From contig NZ_CP014595.1 of the NCBI RefSeq assembly GCF_001687105.1, forward strand, positions 1,697,001 through 1,761,000: 64,000 nucleotides of DNA, in the 5' to 3' direction. The position numbers were made by a program, and so were the translations under genes. The stretch comes from Salipiger sp. CCB-MM3 (GTDB lineage Bacteria; Pseudomonadota; Alphaproteobacteria; Rhodobacterales; Rhodobacteraceae). Shown in pieces: positions 28,401-37,737 of this stretch (its first letter is position 1; each line of letters begins with the position of its first letter). A model generated the notes under the pieces. That model was given only the letters and a program-made list of their open reading frames with translations. It was not told the origin of the DNA and did not search any database.

Positions 28401-28732
28401 CACGCGGCACTCCTCTTTCCGACGGCGACGCCATCGAGCAGGATGCGCTCGCCTTCGAGGCGCACCGGATAGGTGGCGATGCGGCCCTCGTCGGCGCCCT
28501 GCGCCTCGCCGGTGTTCAGATCGAACACCCAGTTGTGCAGCGGGCAGGTGACCTTCTGGCCGTGCACGATGCCCTCGGACAGCGGCCCGGCCTTATGCGG
28601 GCAGCTGTTGGAGGCAGCAAAGACCTCGGCCTCGGCGGTGCGGAAGATCGCCACGCAGCCCACGGGAGTTTTCACCAGCCGCGCCCCGCGCAGGGGAACG
28701 TCGTCGATATGTCCGATGTCGATCCAGCTCAT
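28400..28732 (-). CDS. nirD: Nitrite reductase small subunit, Rieske-type
   Basis: 110 residues. Partner of NirB in the NAD(P)H-dependent nitrite reductase. Both Rieske ligand pairs are present (CPHKAG and CPLHNW), so unlike E. coli NirD, which lacks them, this one should carry a [2Fe-2S] cluster. The ATG at 28732 (MSWIDIGHIDDVP) overlaps the stop of nirB (ATGA). Confidence 0.94.
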   Translation of the reverse strand: MSWIDIGHIDDVPLRGARLVKTPVGCVAIFRTAEAEVFAASNSCPHKAGPLSEGIVHGQKVTCPLHNWVFDLNTGEAQGADEGRIATYPVRLEGERILLDGVAVGKRSAA

Positions 28733-31164
28733 TCCGCAGCCTCCAGTGTGAGATCGGCGAGCGGGTGGAAGCGGCGTGCCACCTCCGGCTTGGCCCGCTC
28801 GGCCCATGGGTCCTTTTGGTAAACCGACTGGGAGAGGTCGAAGCGCTCGACCAGCGCCTGCCGCTCGGCGGCGTCAGCGAGGGTCTCTTTCACCCAGTCG
28901 AGCCCGACCTTGGCGACCCATTTGTAGGGCCGGTCGAGGTATTTGGCGTGCTCGCGGTAGAGCTGCACGAAGGCGACGGTCCATTCGATCGCCTCTTCCT
29001 CGGTGGGCACGTCGACCAGACGCTCGGTCTCTTTCACGTCCATGCCCGCGGCCCCGGCAACGCCGATCTGGAAGCCGCTGTCGACACACACGATGCCCAC
29101 ATCCTTGCAGGTGGCCTCGGCGCAGTTGCGCGGGCAGCCCGAGACGCCGAGCTTGACCTTATGCGGCGTCCACGATCCCCAGAGCCGCCGCTCGAGCGCG
29201 ATGCCGAGCCCGGTGCTGTCCTGCGTGCCGAAGCGGCACCACTCGCTGCCCACGCAGGTTTTCACCGTGCGCAGACCTTTGGTGTAGGCGTGTCCCGAGA
29301 CCATGCCGGCCTCGTTCAGATCATGCCAGATGGCGGGCAGGTCTTCCTTTTTCACGCCCAGAAGGTCGATGCGCTGGCCGCCTGTGACTTTCACGGTGGC
29401 GCCGTATTTCTCGGCCGCCTGCGCGATCGCCATCAGTTCCTGCGGCGTGGTCATGCCGCCCCACATGCGGGGCATCACCGAATAGGTGCCGTCCTTCTGG
29501 ATGTTGGCGTGGTTGCGCTCGTTGACGAAGCGGCTTTGCGGGTCGTCCACATAGTCGAGCGGCCAGTCGGCGAGCAGGTAGAAGTTCACCGCCGGGCGGC
29601 AGACATGGCAGCCGTTGCGGGTGGTCCAGCCCAGTTCCTGCCAGACCGCTTCCTGGCTTTTCAGCTCCTGCGATTTGATCAGGCGGCGCACATCCTCATG
29701 GCTGAGGTCGGTACAGCCGCAGACCGATTGCGCGGCGGGGATGACGAAGTCATCGCCCAGCGTCACGGCAAGGATCTGCTCGACCAGCCCGGTGCAGGTG
29801 CCGCAGGAGGCGCTGGCCTTGGTCTTGGCCCGCACCGCGCCGAGGTCTCCGGCACCGGCGGTGATTGCGTCTTCGATCTGTCCCTTGCAGACGCCGTTAC
29901 AGCCGCAGATCTCCGCGTCACGCGGTAAGGCTGCAACGGCCGCCATAGGGTCCGCAGCGGCCCCCCCTTGGTAGGCCGGTCCGAAGATCAGGGTCTCGCG
30001 CATCTCCTCGACGCACTCACCGTCCTTGATGAGGCCGTGGAACCACGCGCCGTCGGCGGTGTCGCCATACATGACGGCGCCGATCAGGCGGTTCCCTTCG
30101 AGGATCAGGCGCTTGTAGACACCGCGCGCCGGGTCTCGGAAGACGATGTCCTCGCGGCCCTCGCCCTCGGCAAAATCGCCCGCCGAGAAGAGATCGCAGC
30201 CGGTGACCTTGAGCTTGGTGGCGACCTCCTTCTGCACGAAGCGGGCCTCCTCGCCGAGCAGGGTCTTGGCCAGCACCTTGGCCTGATCGTAGAGCGGCGC
30301 GACGAGGCCGAAGATCGCTCCGGCGTGCTCGACGCATTCGCCAAGCGCCAGAACATCGGGGTTCGAGGTGACCATGTGATCGTCGACGACGATCCCGCGG
30401 TTCACCTCGAGACCCGCTTCCTTGCCGAGCGCGGTGCTGGGCCGGATGCCCACCGCCATGACCAGCAGATCGCAGGGCAGTTCGGTGCCGTCGTCGAGTT
30501 GCAGGGCGCGGACATGGCCGTTGTCATCGGCGAGGATCTGTTTGGAGTTGGCTTTGCAGTGGATGCGAATGCCCTTGTCGACCAGCGACTTGCGCAGCAG
30601 ATAGCCCGCTGCCTCGTCAAGCTGACGCTCCATCAGGTGGCCCATGATGTGCACCACGTCGACCTCGGTGCCGCGTGCAGCCATGCCGGCGGCGGCTTCC
30701 AGCCCCAGAAGACCGCCGCCGATGACCACCGCGCGCTTGCCTGCGCCGAGGGCCATCATCGCCTCCGTGTCCTCGAGATCGCGGTAGGGGATCACCCCTT
30801 CCAGATCGTGACCCGGAAGCGGGATGATGAACGGGTTCGAGCCGGTGGCGATGACCAGCTTGTCGTAGGGCAGGGCCCCCTTTTCGCCGGTCACGACCTT
30901 CTTCTCGGTGTCGATCGCCACGACCTTCTCGCCGAAGCGGCAGGTCACGCGGCGCTCTTCGTACCAAGCGGCGTCATGGGTGACGATCTCTTCGTAGGTC
31001 TTCTCGCCCGACAGCACCGGCGACAGCATCAGGCGGTTGTAGTTGCCGCGCGGCTCGGCGTTGAAGAGGGTGATGTCATAGGCTTCGGGGCTGGCGTCGA
31101 TCAGATGCTCGAGCATGCGGCCAGAGGCCATGCCGGCACCGATCACGATGAGTTTCTTCGCCAT
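28729..31164 (-). CDS. nirB: Nitrite reductase large subunit
   Basis: 811 residues. Order: FAD/NAD domain with GxGxxxG-type start (KLIVIGAGMASG), a BFD-like [2Fe-2S] domain (CGCNGVCKGQI, then ASCGTCTGLV), a second Cys motif (VCGCTDLSHEDV, then NGCHVCRP), and the sulfite/nitrite reductase core with siroheme-[4Fe-4S] ligands (TCVGSEWCRFG, GCPRNCAEATC). It reduces nitrite to ammonium. The ATG at 31164 is chosen because GGAG lies 8 bases upstream; a GTG at 31173 would overlap the ABC gene stop and has no spacing. Confidence 0.95.
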   Translation of the reverse strand: MAKKLIVIGAGMASGRMLEHLIDASPEAYDITLFNAEPRGNYNRLMLSPVLSGEKTYEEIVTHDAAWYEERRVTCRFGEKVVAIDTEKKVVTGEKGALPYDKLVIATGSNPFIIPLPGHDLEGVIPYRDLEDTEAMMALGAGKRAVVIGGGLLGLEAAAGMAARGTEVDVVHIMGHLMERQLDEAAGYLLRKSLVDKGIRIHCKANSKQILADDNGHVRALQLDDGTELPCDLLVMAVGIRPSTALGKEAGLEVNRGIVVDDHMVTSNPDVLALGECVEHAGAIFGLVAPLYDQAKVLAKTLLGEEARFVQKEVATKLKVTGCDLFSAGDFAEGEGREDIVFRDPARGVYKRLILEGNRLIGAVMYGDTADGAWFHGLIKDGECVEEMRETLIFGPAYQGGAAADPMAAVAALPRDAEICGCNGVCKGQIEDAITAGAGDLGAVRAKTKASASCGTCTGLVEQILAVTLGDDFVIPAAQSVCGCTDLSHEDVRRLIKSQELKSQEAVWQELGWTTRNGCHVCRPAVNFYLLADWPLDYVDDPQSRFVNERNHANIQKDGTYSVMPRMWGGMTTPQELMAIAQAAEKYGATVKVTGGQRIDLLGVKKEDLPAIWHDLNEAGMVSGHAYTKGLRTVKTCVGSEWCRFGTQDSTGLGIALERRLWGSWTPHKVKLGVSGCPRNCAEATCKDVGIVCVDSGFQIGVAGAAGMDVKETERLVDVPTEEEAIEWTVAFVQLYREHAKYLDRPYKWVAKVGLDWVKETLADAAERQALVERFDLSQSVYQKDPWAERAKPEVARRFHPLADLTLEAAE

Positions 31165-31169
31165 CTCGG

Positions 31170-32852
31170 TCACTCCGCTGCAAGCGCCGCGGGGGCGGCT
31201 TTGGGTTTGGGCTTGGCGCCGTGCTCGTATTCTTCGAGGAAATCGAGCACCTCTTGGCGGTAGGCGTAATAATCGGGATGCTCGAGCAGCGCCTTGCGGG
31301 TGCGCGGGCGGGGCAGGTTCACATCGGTGATCTTGCCGATGGTGGCCTGCGGGCCGTTGGTCATCATCACCACGCGGTCGGCCAGAAGGATCGCCTCGTC
31401 GACGTCATGGGTGACGCAGATCGCGGTGACCTTGGTGCGGGACCAGACCTCCATCAGCACCTCCTGAAGCTCCCAGCGGGTGAGGCTGTCGAGCATGCCG
31501 AAGGGCTCATCGAGCAGCAGCAGCTTGGGCGAGAGGGCGAAGGCGCGGGCGATGCCGACGCGCTGCTTCATGCCGTTGGACATATCGGCGGCGCCGCGGT
31601 CCATGGCATCGGCAAGGCCGACCCGCTCGAGGTAATATTCCACCACGTCCTGACGCTCGGCCTGCGACGCCTTGGGGTAGACCTTGTCGACCCCGATGGC
31701 GCAGTTCTCGCGGGCGGTGAGCCACGGGAAGAGGTTCGGCGACTGGAACACCACGGCGCGCTCGGGATCGGCGCCTTCCACATGGCGGCCATCAAGCTTG
31801 ATCGCGCCCTTGGAGATGCCGTTCAGCCCTGCCGCCATGGTCAGCACCGTGGACTTGCCGCAGCCCGAGTGGCCGATCAGCGAGATGAACTCGCCGCGGT
31901 TGATCTTGAGGTTGAAGTCCTCGACCACCGTGAGCGGACCCTTCGGCGTGGGGTAGATTTTGTGGAGCTGCGAGAAGTCGAGGAAGCGCTCTTCGATCAG
32001 CCCTTCCTGCGCCTGCTGCACGGCGGCGGGCACGGCGTGGATCGGGGTGACATTGGGCAGGATGCGCGAGCCTTCGACCTTGCCCTTGATGCCGACGTCC
32101 ATGAGGTAGCCGGTGACCTCGGCGCGCAGCTTCTTGAACCCCTCGTGGTGGTTCATCTCGCTGCGTTCGCGCGGGCGGGGAATGTCGACGCGGAACTCTG
32201 CGCCGAGCGTGCCATCGGGGTTCAGCGCTATGATCCGGTCGGCGAGGGTGATCGCCTCGTCGACGTCATTGGTGATCAGCACGCAGGTTTTTTTGTCCTG
32301 CTCCCAGATCGCCTCGATCTCGTCGGCGAGGTTGGCGCGGGTCAGCGCGTCGAGCGCCGACAGCGGCTCGTCGAGCAGCAGCACCTCGGGCGACATGGCG
32401 AGCGCACGGGCGACGTTGACCCGCTGGCGCATGCCTCCCGACAGTTCCGCCGGGCGGCGGTGGATGGCGTGGCTCAGGCCGACCATCTTGATGTAGTGGC
32501 GGGTCTTGCGGGTCTTCTCGTTCTTGGTCATCTCGGGGAAGACCGCGTCGAGCGCGAGGCGCACGTTGCCCTCGACCGTCAGCCACGGCATCAGCGAGTA
32601 GTTCTGGAAGATCACGCCGCGCTCGGGGCCGGGGCCCTCGATGTCGAACCCTTTGAAGGTGACGCGGCCCTTTGTGGGCTTTTCGAGCCCGGCCATCAGG
32701 TTGATCAGCGTGGTCTTGCCGGTGCCGGAGAAGCCGAGGATCACGAGGAACTCGCCTTCTTCCACCGAGAGGTTGATGTCCTTCAGCACATGGGTCGCTT
32801 GCGTGCCCTCGCCGAAGCTTTTCGAGACGTTCTGGAACTCTAGGATGCTCAT
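31170..32852 (-). CDS. Nitrate ABC transporter, fused double ATPase (NrtC-NrtD type)
   Basis: 560 residues holding two complete ABC ATPase domains. Domain 1 (about 1-260): Walker A GFSGTGKTT, signature LSGGMRQRV, Walker B LLLDEP. Domain 2 (about 305-530): GHSGCGKST, degenerate signature MSNGMKQRV and LLLDEPFG. Cyanobacterial NrtC and NrtD are separate chains; here both nucleotide-binding domains are in one protein. The C-terminal KPKPKAAPAALAAE tail is likely disordered. It energises nitrate/nitrite uptake with NrtA and NrtB. The start has AAGGAAG upstream. Confidence 0.92.
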   Translation of the reverse strand: MSILEFQNVSKSFGEGTQATHVLKDINLSVEEGEFLVILGFSGTGKTTLINLMAGLEKPTKGRVTFKGFDIEGPGPERGVIFQNYSLMPWLTVEGNVRLALDAVFPEMTKNEKTRKTRHYIKMVGLSHAIHRRPAELSGGMRQRVNVARALAMSPEVLLLDEPLSALDALTRANLADEIEAIWEQDKKTCVLITNDVDEAITLADRIIALNPDGTLGAEFRVDIPRPRERSEMNHHEGFKKLRAEVTGYLMDVGIKGKVEGSRILPNVTPIHAVPAAVQQAQEGLIEERFLDFSQLHKIYPTPKGPLTVVEDFNLKINRGEFISLIGHSGCGKSTVLTMAAGLNGISKGAIKLDGRHVEGADPERAVVFQSPNLFPWLTARENCAIGVDKVYPKASQAERQDVVEYYLERVGLADAMDRGAADMSNGMKQRVGIARAFALSPKLLLLDEPFGMLDSLTRWELQEVLMEVWSRTKVTAICVTHDVDEAILLADRVVMMTNGPQATIGKITDVNLPRPRTRKALLEHPDYYAYRQEVLDFLEEYEHGAKPKPKAAPAALAAE

Positions 32853-32895
32853 CGCACTTCCTTTCGCGCTTTGGCTTCGCTTGCTTGAGCGCCGC

Positions 32896-33978
32896 TCAGC
32901 GGTTGTTCGAGAAGGTGAAGAGGGACTGCAGGGCATACATCACGCGGTCCAGCAGGAAGCCGATGATGCCGATGGTGAAGACCGCGACCATGATCTTGGC
33001 CAGCGAGGAGGACGAGCCGTTCTGGAACTCATCCCACACGAACTTGCCGAGGCCGGGGTTCTGGGCGAGCATCTCGGCGGCGATCAGCACCATCCAGCCC
33101 ACACCGAGCGACAGGCGCAGACCGGTGAAGATCAGCGGCAGGGCCGAGGGCAGCACCAGCTTGGTGATCTTGGTGTAGGTGTTCATCTTGAGCACCTTCG
33201 AGACGTTCACCAGATCCTTGTCGATCGAGGCCACGCCAAGCGCGGTGTTGATCAGCGTCGGCCAGAGCGAGCAGAGCGTCACGGTGATCGCCGAGATCAG
33301 GAAGGATTTCGAGAACATGCCGTCGTTGGTGGCATAGGCGGCCGAGACCACCATGGTGACGATCGGCAGCCATGCCAGCGGCGAGACCGGCTTGAAGATC
33401 TGCACCAGCGGGTTGATCGCGGCGTTGGCGGTGGGCGAAAGGCCCGCGCAGATGCCCAGCGGAATGGCCACGGCGGAGGCGATCAGGAAGCCGAAGAACA
33501 CGGTTTTGATCGAGGTCCAGATCTGCTGGTAGTAGCTCGGCGCGCCGGTATAGGCGACGTCCTTGACCTGATCCGCCTTGCCCGCGGCGATCAGCTTTTC
33601 GTTGCGCTTGTCGACCATGGCTTCGAATTTGGCTTGCTTGGCCGCCTTGGCCTGCGCATCGGCGTGCAGGTTGACCGCCTCGCTCCAGACCTGCGCCGGG
33701 CCGGGCACCGCGCCGAGCGAGGTTTGCACCTGCGGCGCCAGCGTGCCCCAGAGCACGAGGAATGCGGCGATGGCGACCAGCGGAACGCCCAGCAAACGCC
33801 AGACGTCCTTCATCTGGGCCTTGGGGTTGTCGCCAGCGGCGGCCTTGAGCAGCGGCGTGATCCAGGCAAGGCCGAGGACCTTGAACCATGCATCGGCCTT
33901 GTTGATGCGGGTGAACAGACGCGCCCGGCGAGCCTCGCGTTCGGCGTCTCGGGCGAAATCGGGATCGACGGTGGTCAT
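32896..33978 (-). CDS. nrtB: Nitrate/nitrite ABC transporter permease
   Basis: 360 residues, six or so membrane segments. The first spans about residues 64-82 and a polar loop with an AKAAKQAKFEAMVDKRNEK stretch (about 105-135) separates it from the core. The conserved EAA-like loop is near residue 260. It is longer than cyanobacterial NrtB because of the N-terminal extension. It sits between nrtA and the fused ATPase gene in the operon. Confidence 0.92.
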   Translation of the reverse strand: MTTVDPDFARDAEREARRARLFTRINKADAWFKVLGLAWITPLLKAAAGDNPKAQMKDVWRLLGVPLVAIAAFLVLWGTLAPQVQTSLGAVPGPAQVWSEAVNLHADAQAKAAKQAKFEAMVDKRNEKLIAAGKADQVKDVAYTGAPSYYQQIWTSIKTVFFGFLIASAVAIPLGICAGLSPTANAAINPLVQIFKPVSPLAWLPIVTMVVSAAYATNDGMFSKSFLISAITVTLCSLWPTLINTALGVASIDKDLVNVSKVLKMNTYTKITKLVLPSALPLIFTGLRLSLGVGWMVLIAAEMLAQNPGLGKFVWDEFQNGSSSSLAKIMVAVFTIGIIGFLLDRVMYALQSLFTFSNNR

Positions 33979-34069
33979 GATGTCCGGTCCTTGATCTGGA
34001 TGGCGCGGGCGGGAGGGGCGCGCATCGGGAGGAGGAAGAGGTGAGGGTCTGGGTATCTGCTAGGAAAGT

Positions 34070-34100
34070 GGCCGGGCGTCAGAGGGAGCGCCGCCCGGCC
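34070..34100 (-). other. mRNA hairpin after nrtA
   Basis: GGCCGGGC (34070-34077) pairs with GCCCGGCC (34093-34100) in the 141-base gap between nrtA and nrtB. It lacks a good T-run and may stabilise the nrtA message relative to the downstream genes. Confidence 0.55.
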
Positions 34101-34119
34101 TCAGGTGAGGCTGAAGAGG

Positions 34120-35481
34120 TCAGCCCTGAACTTCGTTGCCGATGACCTTCTGGTCGCCTTTCAGGCCGATCGGCAGGCTGTCGAGATAGGCGTTCGGAGC
34201 TTTGCCGTCGTAGGCGATGCCGTCGATGATGTCCTCGGCCGGGGTCGGTGCCTTGTAGCCGTCGCTGTCCCACGGGAAGTCGGCTTCATTGGCAAGGCCT
34301 TCGTCGACCAGCGCGCGGGCGGCTTCGAGGTAGATCTCGGGCTTGTAGACCGACTTGGCGACCTCATCGTACCAGCTGTCGGACTTGGCTTCGGCGATCT
34401 GGCCCCAGCGGCGCATCTGGGTCAGATACCAGACGGCGTCCGAGTAGAACGGGTAGGTGGCGTTGTGGCGGAAGAAGACGTTGAAGTCAGGAACGTCGCG
34501 CACGTCACCTTTTTCATACTCGAAGGTGCCGGTCATCGAGTTGGCGATCACCTCGGCGTCGGCGCCCACGTATTCCGGCTGCGACAGCATCTCGACCGCT
34601 TCCATGCGGTTGGCGTTGTCGTTCTCGTCGAGCCACATGGCGGCACGGATCAGCGCCTTGACCACGGCCTTGGTGGTGTTCGGGTTTTCCTCGGCAAACT
34701 CGGCGGTGATGCCAAAGACCTTCTCGGGGTTGTTTTTCCACAGCTCGTAGTCGGTGACCACGGGCACGCCGATGCCTTTGAACACGGCCTGCTGGTTCCA
34801 CGGCTCACCCACGCAATAGCCCGAGATGGTGCCGGCCTCGAGGGTGGCGGGCATCTGCGGCGGCGGGGTGACCGAGAGCATGACGTCGGCGCTGATCTGG
34901 CCCGAGATGTTCTCGGGGCTGTAGTAGCCCGGGTTCAGGCCGCCCGCGGCGAGCCAGTAGCGCAGCTCGTAGTTGTGGGTCGAAACGGGGAAGACCATGC
35001 CCATGTTGAAGGGCTTGCCCTCGGAGTTGAACTTCTCGACGACCGGTACCAGAGCCTCGGCGCTGATCGGGTGCTGCGGCAGACCGTCGGCGTTTTCCGG
35101 GATGTTCGGCTTCATCATCTCCCAGACTTCGTTCGACACGGTGATGCCGTTGCCGTTCAGGTCCATCGAGAAGGGGGTGATGATATGCGCTTCGGTGCCG
35201 TAGCCGATGGTGGCGGCGAGCGGCTGACCTGCCAGCATGTGGGCGCCGTCGAGCTGGCCGCCGATCACACCGTCGAGCAGAACCTTCCAGTTGGCCTGCG
35301 CTTCGAGCGTCACGAAGAGGCCCTCGTCAAGGAAATAGCCCTGCTCATAGGCCACCGCGAGCGGCGCCATGTCGGTGAGCTTGATGAAGCCGAAGGTCAG
35401 CTCGTCTTTTTCGAGTTCTTGCGCCAGCGCCGGCGAGATAAGCGCGGTCGAGGTGGCGAGAGCGATAAGAAGCTTTTTCAT
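34120..35481 (-). CDS. nrtA: Nitrate-binding periplasmic protein
   Basis: 453 residues. A Sec signal ([20 protein letters not shown]) is followed by a CmpA/NrtA-type binding domain ([23 protein letters not shown]). It delivers nitrate to NrtB-NrtCD. The ATG at 35481 comes after the leader with a terminator, so synthesis depends on antitermination by NasT. First structural gene of the operon running to cobA. Confidence 0.95.
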   Translation of the reverse strand: MKKLLIALATSTALISPALAQELEKDELTFGFIKLTDMAPLAVAYEQGYFLDEGLFVTLEAQANWKVLLDGVIGGQLDGAHMLAGQPLAATIGYGTEAHIITPFSMDLNGNGITVSNEVWEMMKPNIPENADGLPQHPISAEALVPVVEKFNSEGKPFNMGMVFPVSTHNYELRYWLAAGGLNPGYYSPENISGQISADVMLSVTPPPQMPATLEAGTISGYCVGEPWNQQAVFKGIGVPVVTDYELWKNNPEKVFGITAEFAEENPNTTKAVVKALIRAAMWLDENDNANRMEAVEMLSQPEYVGADAEVIANSMTGTFEYEKGDVRDVPDFNVFFRHNATYPFYSDAVWYLTQMRRWGQIAEAKSDSWYDEVAKSVYKPEIYLEAARALVDEGLANEADFPWDSDGYKAPTPAEDIIDGIAYDGKAPNAYLDSLPIGLKGDQKVIGNEVQG

Positions 35482-35539
35482 TCGTCGTTCCGTCCCTTGT
35501 TGGTGGTCCGGTGCGAGGAGGCGCCCGGACCAAATACAG

Positions 35540-35644
35540 AAAAGCCGCTGACACACCGTGACGGTCGTCACAGAGGTCGAGCGGCTTTGCTCATGGATCC
35601 CAGGCATTGGGAGAAATCTTCAGGTCGGGCGCCATTGCCTGACC
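35540..35644 (-). promoter_or_regulatory. NasT (ANTAR)-type antitermination leader of the nitrate operon
   Basis: Minus-strand reading. P1 (35623-35644): GGTC and GACC pair, then GGC/GCC, closing the hexaloop AATGGC. P2 (35579-35592): GAGC/GCTC closes the hexaloop AAAGCC. Both loops have A at position 1 and G at position 4, the ANTAR signature. P2 overlaps the 5' arm of an intrinsic terminator (AAAGCCGCT 35580-35588 pairing with AGCGGCTTTT, inner GTGAC/GTCAC), which ends in TTTTCTGTATTT. P2 and the terminator exclude each other. A second small hairpin (35598-35612, loop with AATGCC) lies between. Mechanism known for nas leaders; this copy is inferred. Confidence 0.8.
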
Positions 35645-35757
35645 ACGAAAGATTGTTTGCCCCAGCCACCGCGTCCGATCAAAGAAAATTCGCAAGGCGG
35701 GGCGCAATTTCGCCCGATACGCGCCGCGGCCTCGCCGGCTTGCGCAAAAATTTGGCG

Positions 35758-36933
35758 TCAGCTGTCGCGTGGCTCAAAAATCCGGCCATCGAAAAACTGA
35801 TCGGGCCCGAGGAACAGCCGCCCTGCCTCCGAGGCGACGGGAATCGCTGAGCCCAAGGATCCCTCCAGTTTCGACGATGCGCCGGGCAGATCGGCGCTGG
35901 TGCCTTCGAGCGCGGCGCGGTGCAGATCAGAGCGGAAGGTGGCGCGCGCGGCCTGTCCTGCGGCCTCGGGATCAAGCCCGGTGCGCGCGGCAAGCTGCCG
36001 CCCGATCCATTCGGCCTGACTGCGCCAAGGGAAGCTTGCGGCACCGGCGTGGAACTCCAGCATCCGGGGCACCTCGCGTTCCTCGCCCTGCGCCGAGATC
36101 ACCATGCGCCCGGTCAGCGCCCGGTCGAGCACCTCTGCGGGCACACCGAGGTAATGCGGGCGGCTGAGAATTTCGGCGGCCAGCGAGCGCGAGTCGGGCT
36201 CGGCCAGCCAGCGCCCGGCGCGCCACGTGGCGCGGATCAGGCGGCCCAGCAGCGACTGTTCGGTCTCTGCCCAGTCGGCACGCACCGCCAGCACCTTTTC
36301 GGGCGCGAAAGACCAGATCGCAGCGCCCGGCAGCAACAGCGTGCCGACGCCGTTTTCCACCGCGATGCTGCCCCACGGCTCGCCGACGCAGAAGGCGTCG
36401 ATCTCTCCGGCTTCCATGGCGTCGGCCATCAGCGGCGGCGGCACCGTGCGCACCTGCAGCGCCTCGGGCACCGACAAGCCAAGGGCCGACAGCCAGTAAT
36501 ACAGCAGTTCCGCATGCATCGAGAAGGGGAAGGGCACGCCGATCCGCAGCGTCTCGTCGGTGGCGGCGATCAGCGCCTTGCCCGCGGCGCTGGCGTCGTC
36601 GAAGCCGAAGTCGTGCCCCTGCGCGCGCATCTTTTCCGCCAGCGCGTTGCTGACGCCGATGACATTGCCGTTGACCGACAGCACCGACACCGCCGAGAGC
36701 GCCGTGCCCGCGCCGCCCAGCCCCAGCGCCGCCGCCACCGGCACGGGCGAGAGCATATGCGCCGCATCCACCCGCCCGAAGCTGAGCATGTCGCGCAGGC
36801 TCGACCAAGAGGGCGCGCGCTTGAGGTCGAGCGCGATGCCCTCCTCGGCGGCATAGCCCATTTCCTGCGCGATGATCAGCGGCGCGGAATCGGTGAGCGG
36901 GATGAACCCGACAGAAAGCGTGGTGGTCTTCAT
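35758..36933 (-). CDS. nasS: Nitrate sensor NasS (NrtA-like, cytoplasmic)
   Basis: 391 residues resembling NrtA (LSVGFIPLTDSAPLIIAQEMGYAAEEGI) but without a signal peptide, the hallmark of NasS. In the known system NasS holds NasT inactive until nitrate or nitrite binds. The gene overlaps nasT by four bases (ATGA at 36930-36933), so the two are made together. A 276-base leader region separates it from nrtA. Confidence 0.92.
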   Translation of the reverse strand: MKTTTLSVGFIPLTDSAPLIIAQEMGYAAEEGIALDLKRAPSWSSLRDMLSFGRVDAAHMLSPVPVAAALGLGGAGTALSAVSVLSVNGNVIGVSNALAEKMRAQGHDFGFDDASAAGKALIAATDETLRIGVPFPFSMHAELLYYWLSALGLSVPEALQVRTVPPPLMADAMEAGEIDAFCVGEPWGSIAVENGVGTLLLPGAAIWSFAPEKVLAVRADWAETEQSLLGRLIRATWRAGRWLAEPDSRSLAAEILSRPHYLGVPAEVLDRALTGRMVISAQGEEREVPRMLEFHAGAASFPWRSQAEWIGRQLAARTGLDPEAAGQAARATFRSDLHRAALEGTSADLPGASSKLEGSLGSAIPVASEAGRLFLGPDQFFDGRIFEPRDS

Positions 36934-37514
36934 CCCAGCAGCCCCGCCGCCGTCACCAGCGCCTGCGCCACATCGGCGACGCGCCGTCCTTGATCCATCG
37001 CTGCTTTGCGCAGCAGGGCATAGGCCTCGTCTTCACCGACGCCGCGCGCCTTCATCAGCATGCCCTTGGCGCGGTCGATCACCTTGCGCTCTTCCAGCGC
37101 CCGCTTGGTCTCGGCCAGTTCGGTGCGCATGCGCTGGAACATGCGAAAACGCGCGATGGCCGCATCCAGCACCGGCTTCACCCGCTGCGCCTTCAGCCCG
37201 TCGACCACATAGGCCGACACCCCCGCCTCGATCGCCGCATCCGTCAGCCCGTCGCCCGAGCGGTCGACGAACATCGCCACCGGCCGCTCCAGCGGACCCG
37301 AGGCCAGCGCCAGTTCCTCAAGAGTGTCGCGCGAGGGGCTTTCGAGATCGATCAGCACGACATCGGGGTTCAGCGTCTGGATGCGCCGGGCGAGCCCGGT
37401 GATCTCCGACACGGTGTGAATCTCGAACTCACCGGCGTCGCGCAGGCTCTGCTCGATCAGCAGGGCGCGCTCGCGGTCGGTCTCGACAATGGCGATGGAA
37501 AGCTGGCTGGACAT
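36930..37514 (-). CDS. nasT: ANTAR-domain antiterminator NasT
   Basis: 194 residues. An N-terminal response-regulator-like domain (SIAIVETDRERALLIEQSL) lacks some phosphoacceptor features, and the C-terminal ANTAR domain (ALEERKVIDRAKGMLMKARG, then EAYALLRKAAMDQGRRV) binds the two-hairpin RNA. It prevents termination in the nrtA leader when released from NasS. First gene of the nasT-nasS pair. Confidence 0.94.
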   Translation of the reverse strand: MSSQLSIAIVETDRERALLIEQSLRDAGEFEIHTVSEITGLARRIQTLNPDVVLIDLESPSRDTLEELALASGPLERPVAMFVDRSGDGLTDAAIEAGVSAYVVDGLKAQRVKPVLDAAIARFRMFQRMRTELAETKRALEERKVIDRAKGMLMKARGVGEDEAYALLRKAAMDQGRRVADVAQALVTAAGLLG

Positions 37515-37635
37515 ATCCTCTATCGGCCATGCGTCCGGGCACTTGTAAAGCTGCGCCCTGCGCGGCCGGGTTCAAAAATAGGGCATCAGCCCAAAAATTA
37601 TGCGCATCCCTGCGCGCCGCGCTCTATGCCATAGG

Positions 37636-37668
37636 AAAAGGCCGGAACGCCCCCGCGCCCCGGCCTTT
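37636..37668. terminator. Terminator between the aminotransferase gene and nasT
   Basis: AAAGGCCGG (37637-37645) pairs with CCGGCCTTT (37660-37668). On the minus strand it ends in CCTTTTCC and terminates the aminotransferase gene. On the plus strand it runs straight into the T-rich start of the dispersed element. Confidence 0.7.
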
Positions 37669-37727
37669 CATTGTTCTCAAAATACGCCGGGGGTGAGCCC
37701 GGCACGGGCGTGGGGGCAGCGCCCCCT
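37669..37727 (+). repeat. Dispersed intergenic element, copy 3 (long)
   Basis: Core CTCAAAATACGCCGGGGGTG followed by a GC-rich part ending in a hairpin GGGGGC-AGC-GCCCCC (37712-37726). The inverted copy at 54371-54433 has the same order of parts: AAAATACGCCGGGGGTGAG, then the same terminal hairpin. Confidence 0.65.
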
Positions 37728-37737
37728 CTATCACCGC

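Noticed and set aside
25992..28472. 826-codon plus frame opposite nasA
   Set aside because: nasA has intact metal and cofactor motifs; the antisense product has no recognisable domain.
35598..35612. Small hairpin in the NasT leader as the main P1
   Set aside because: Its loop is seven bases rather than six; the hexaloop at 35623-35644 fits better. Kept as an alternative.
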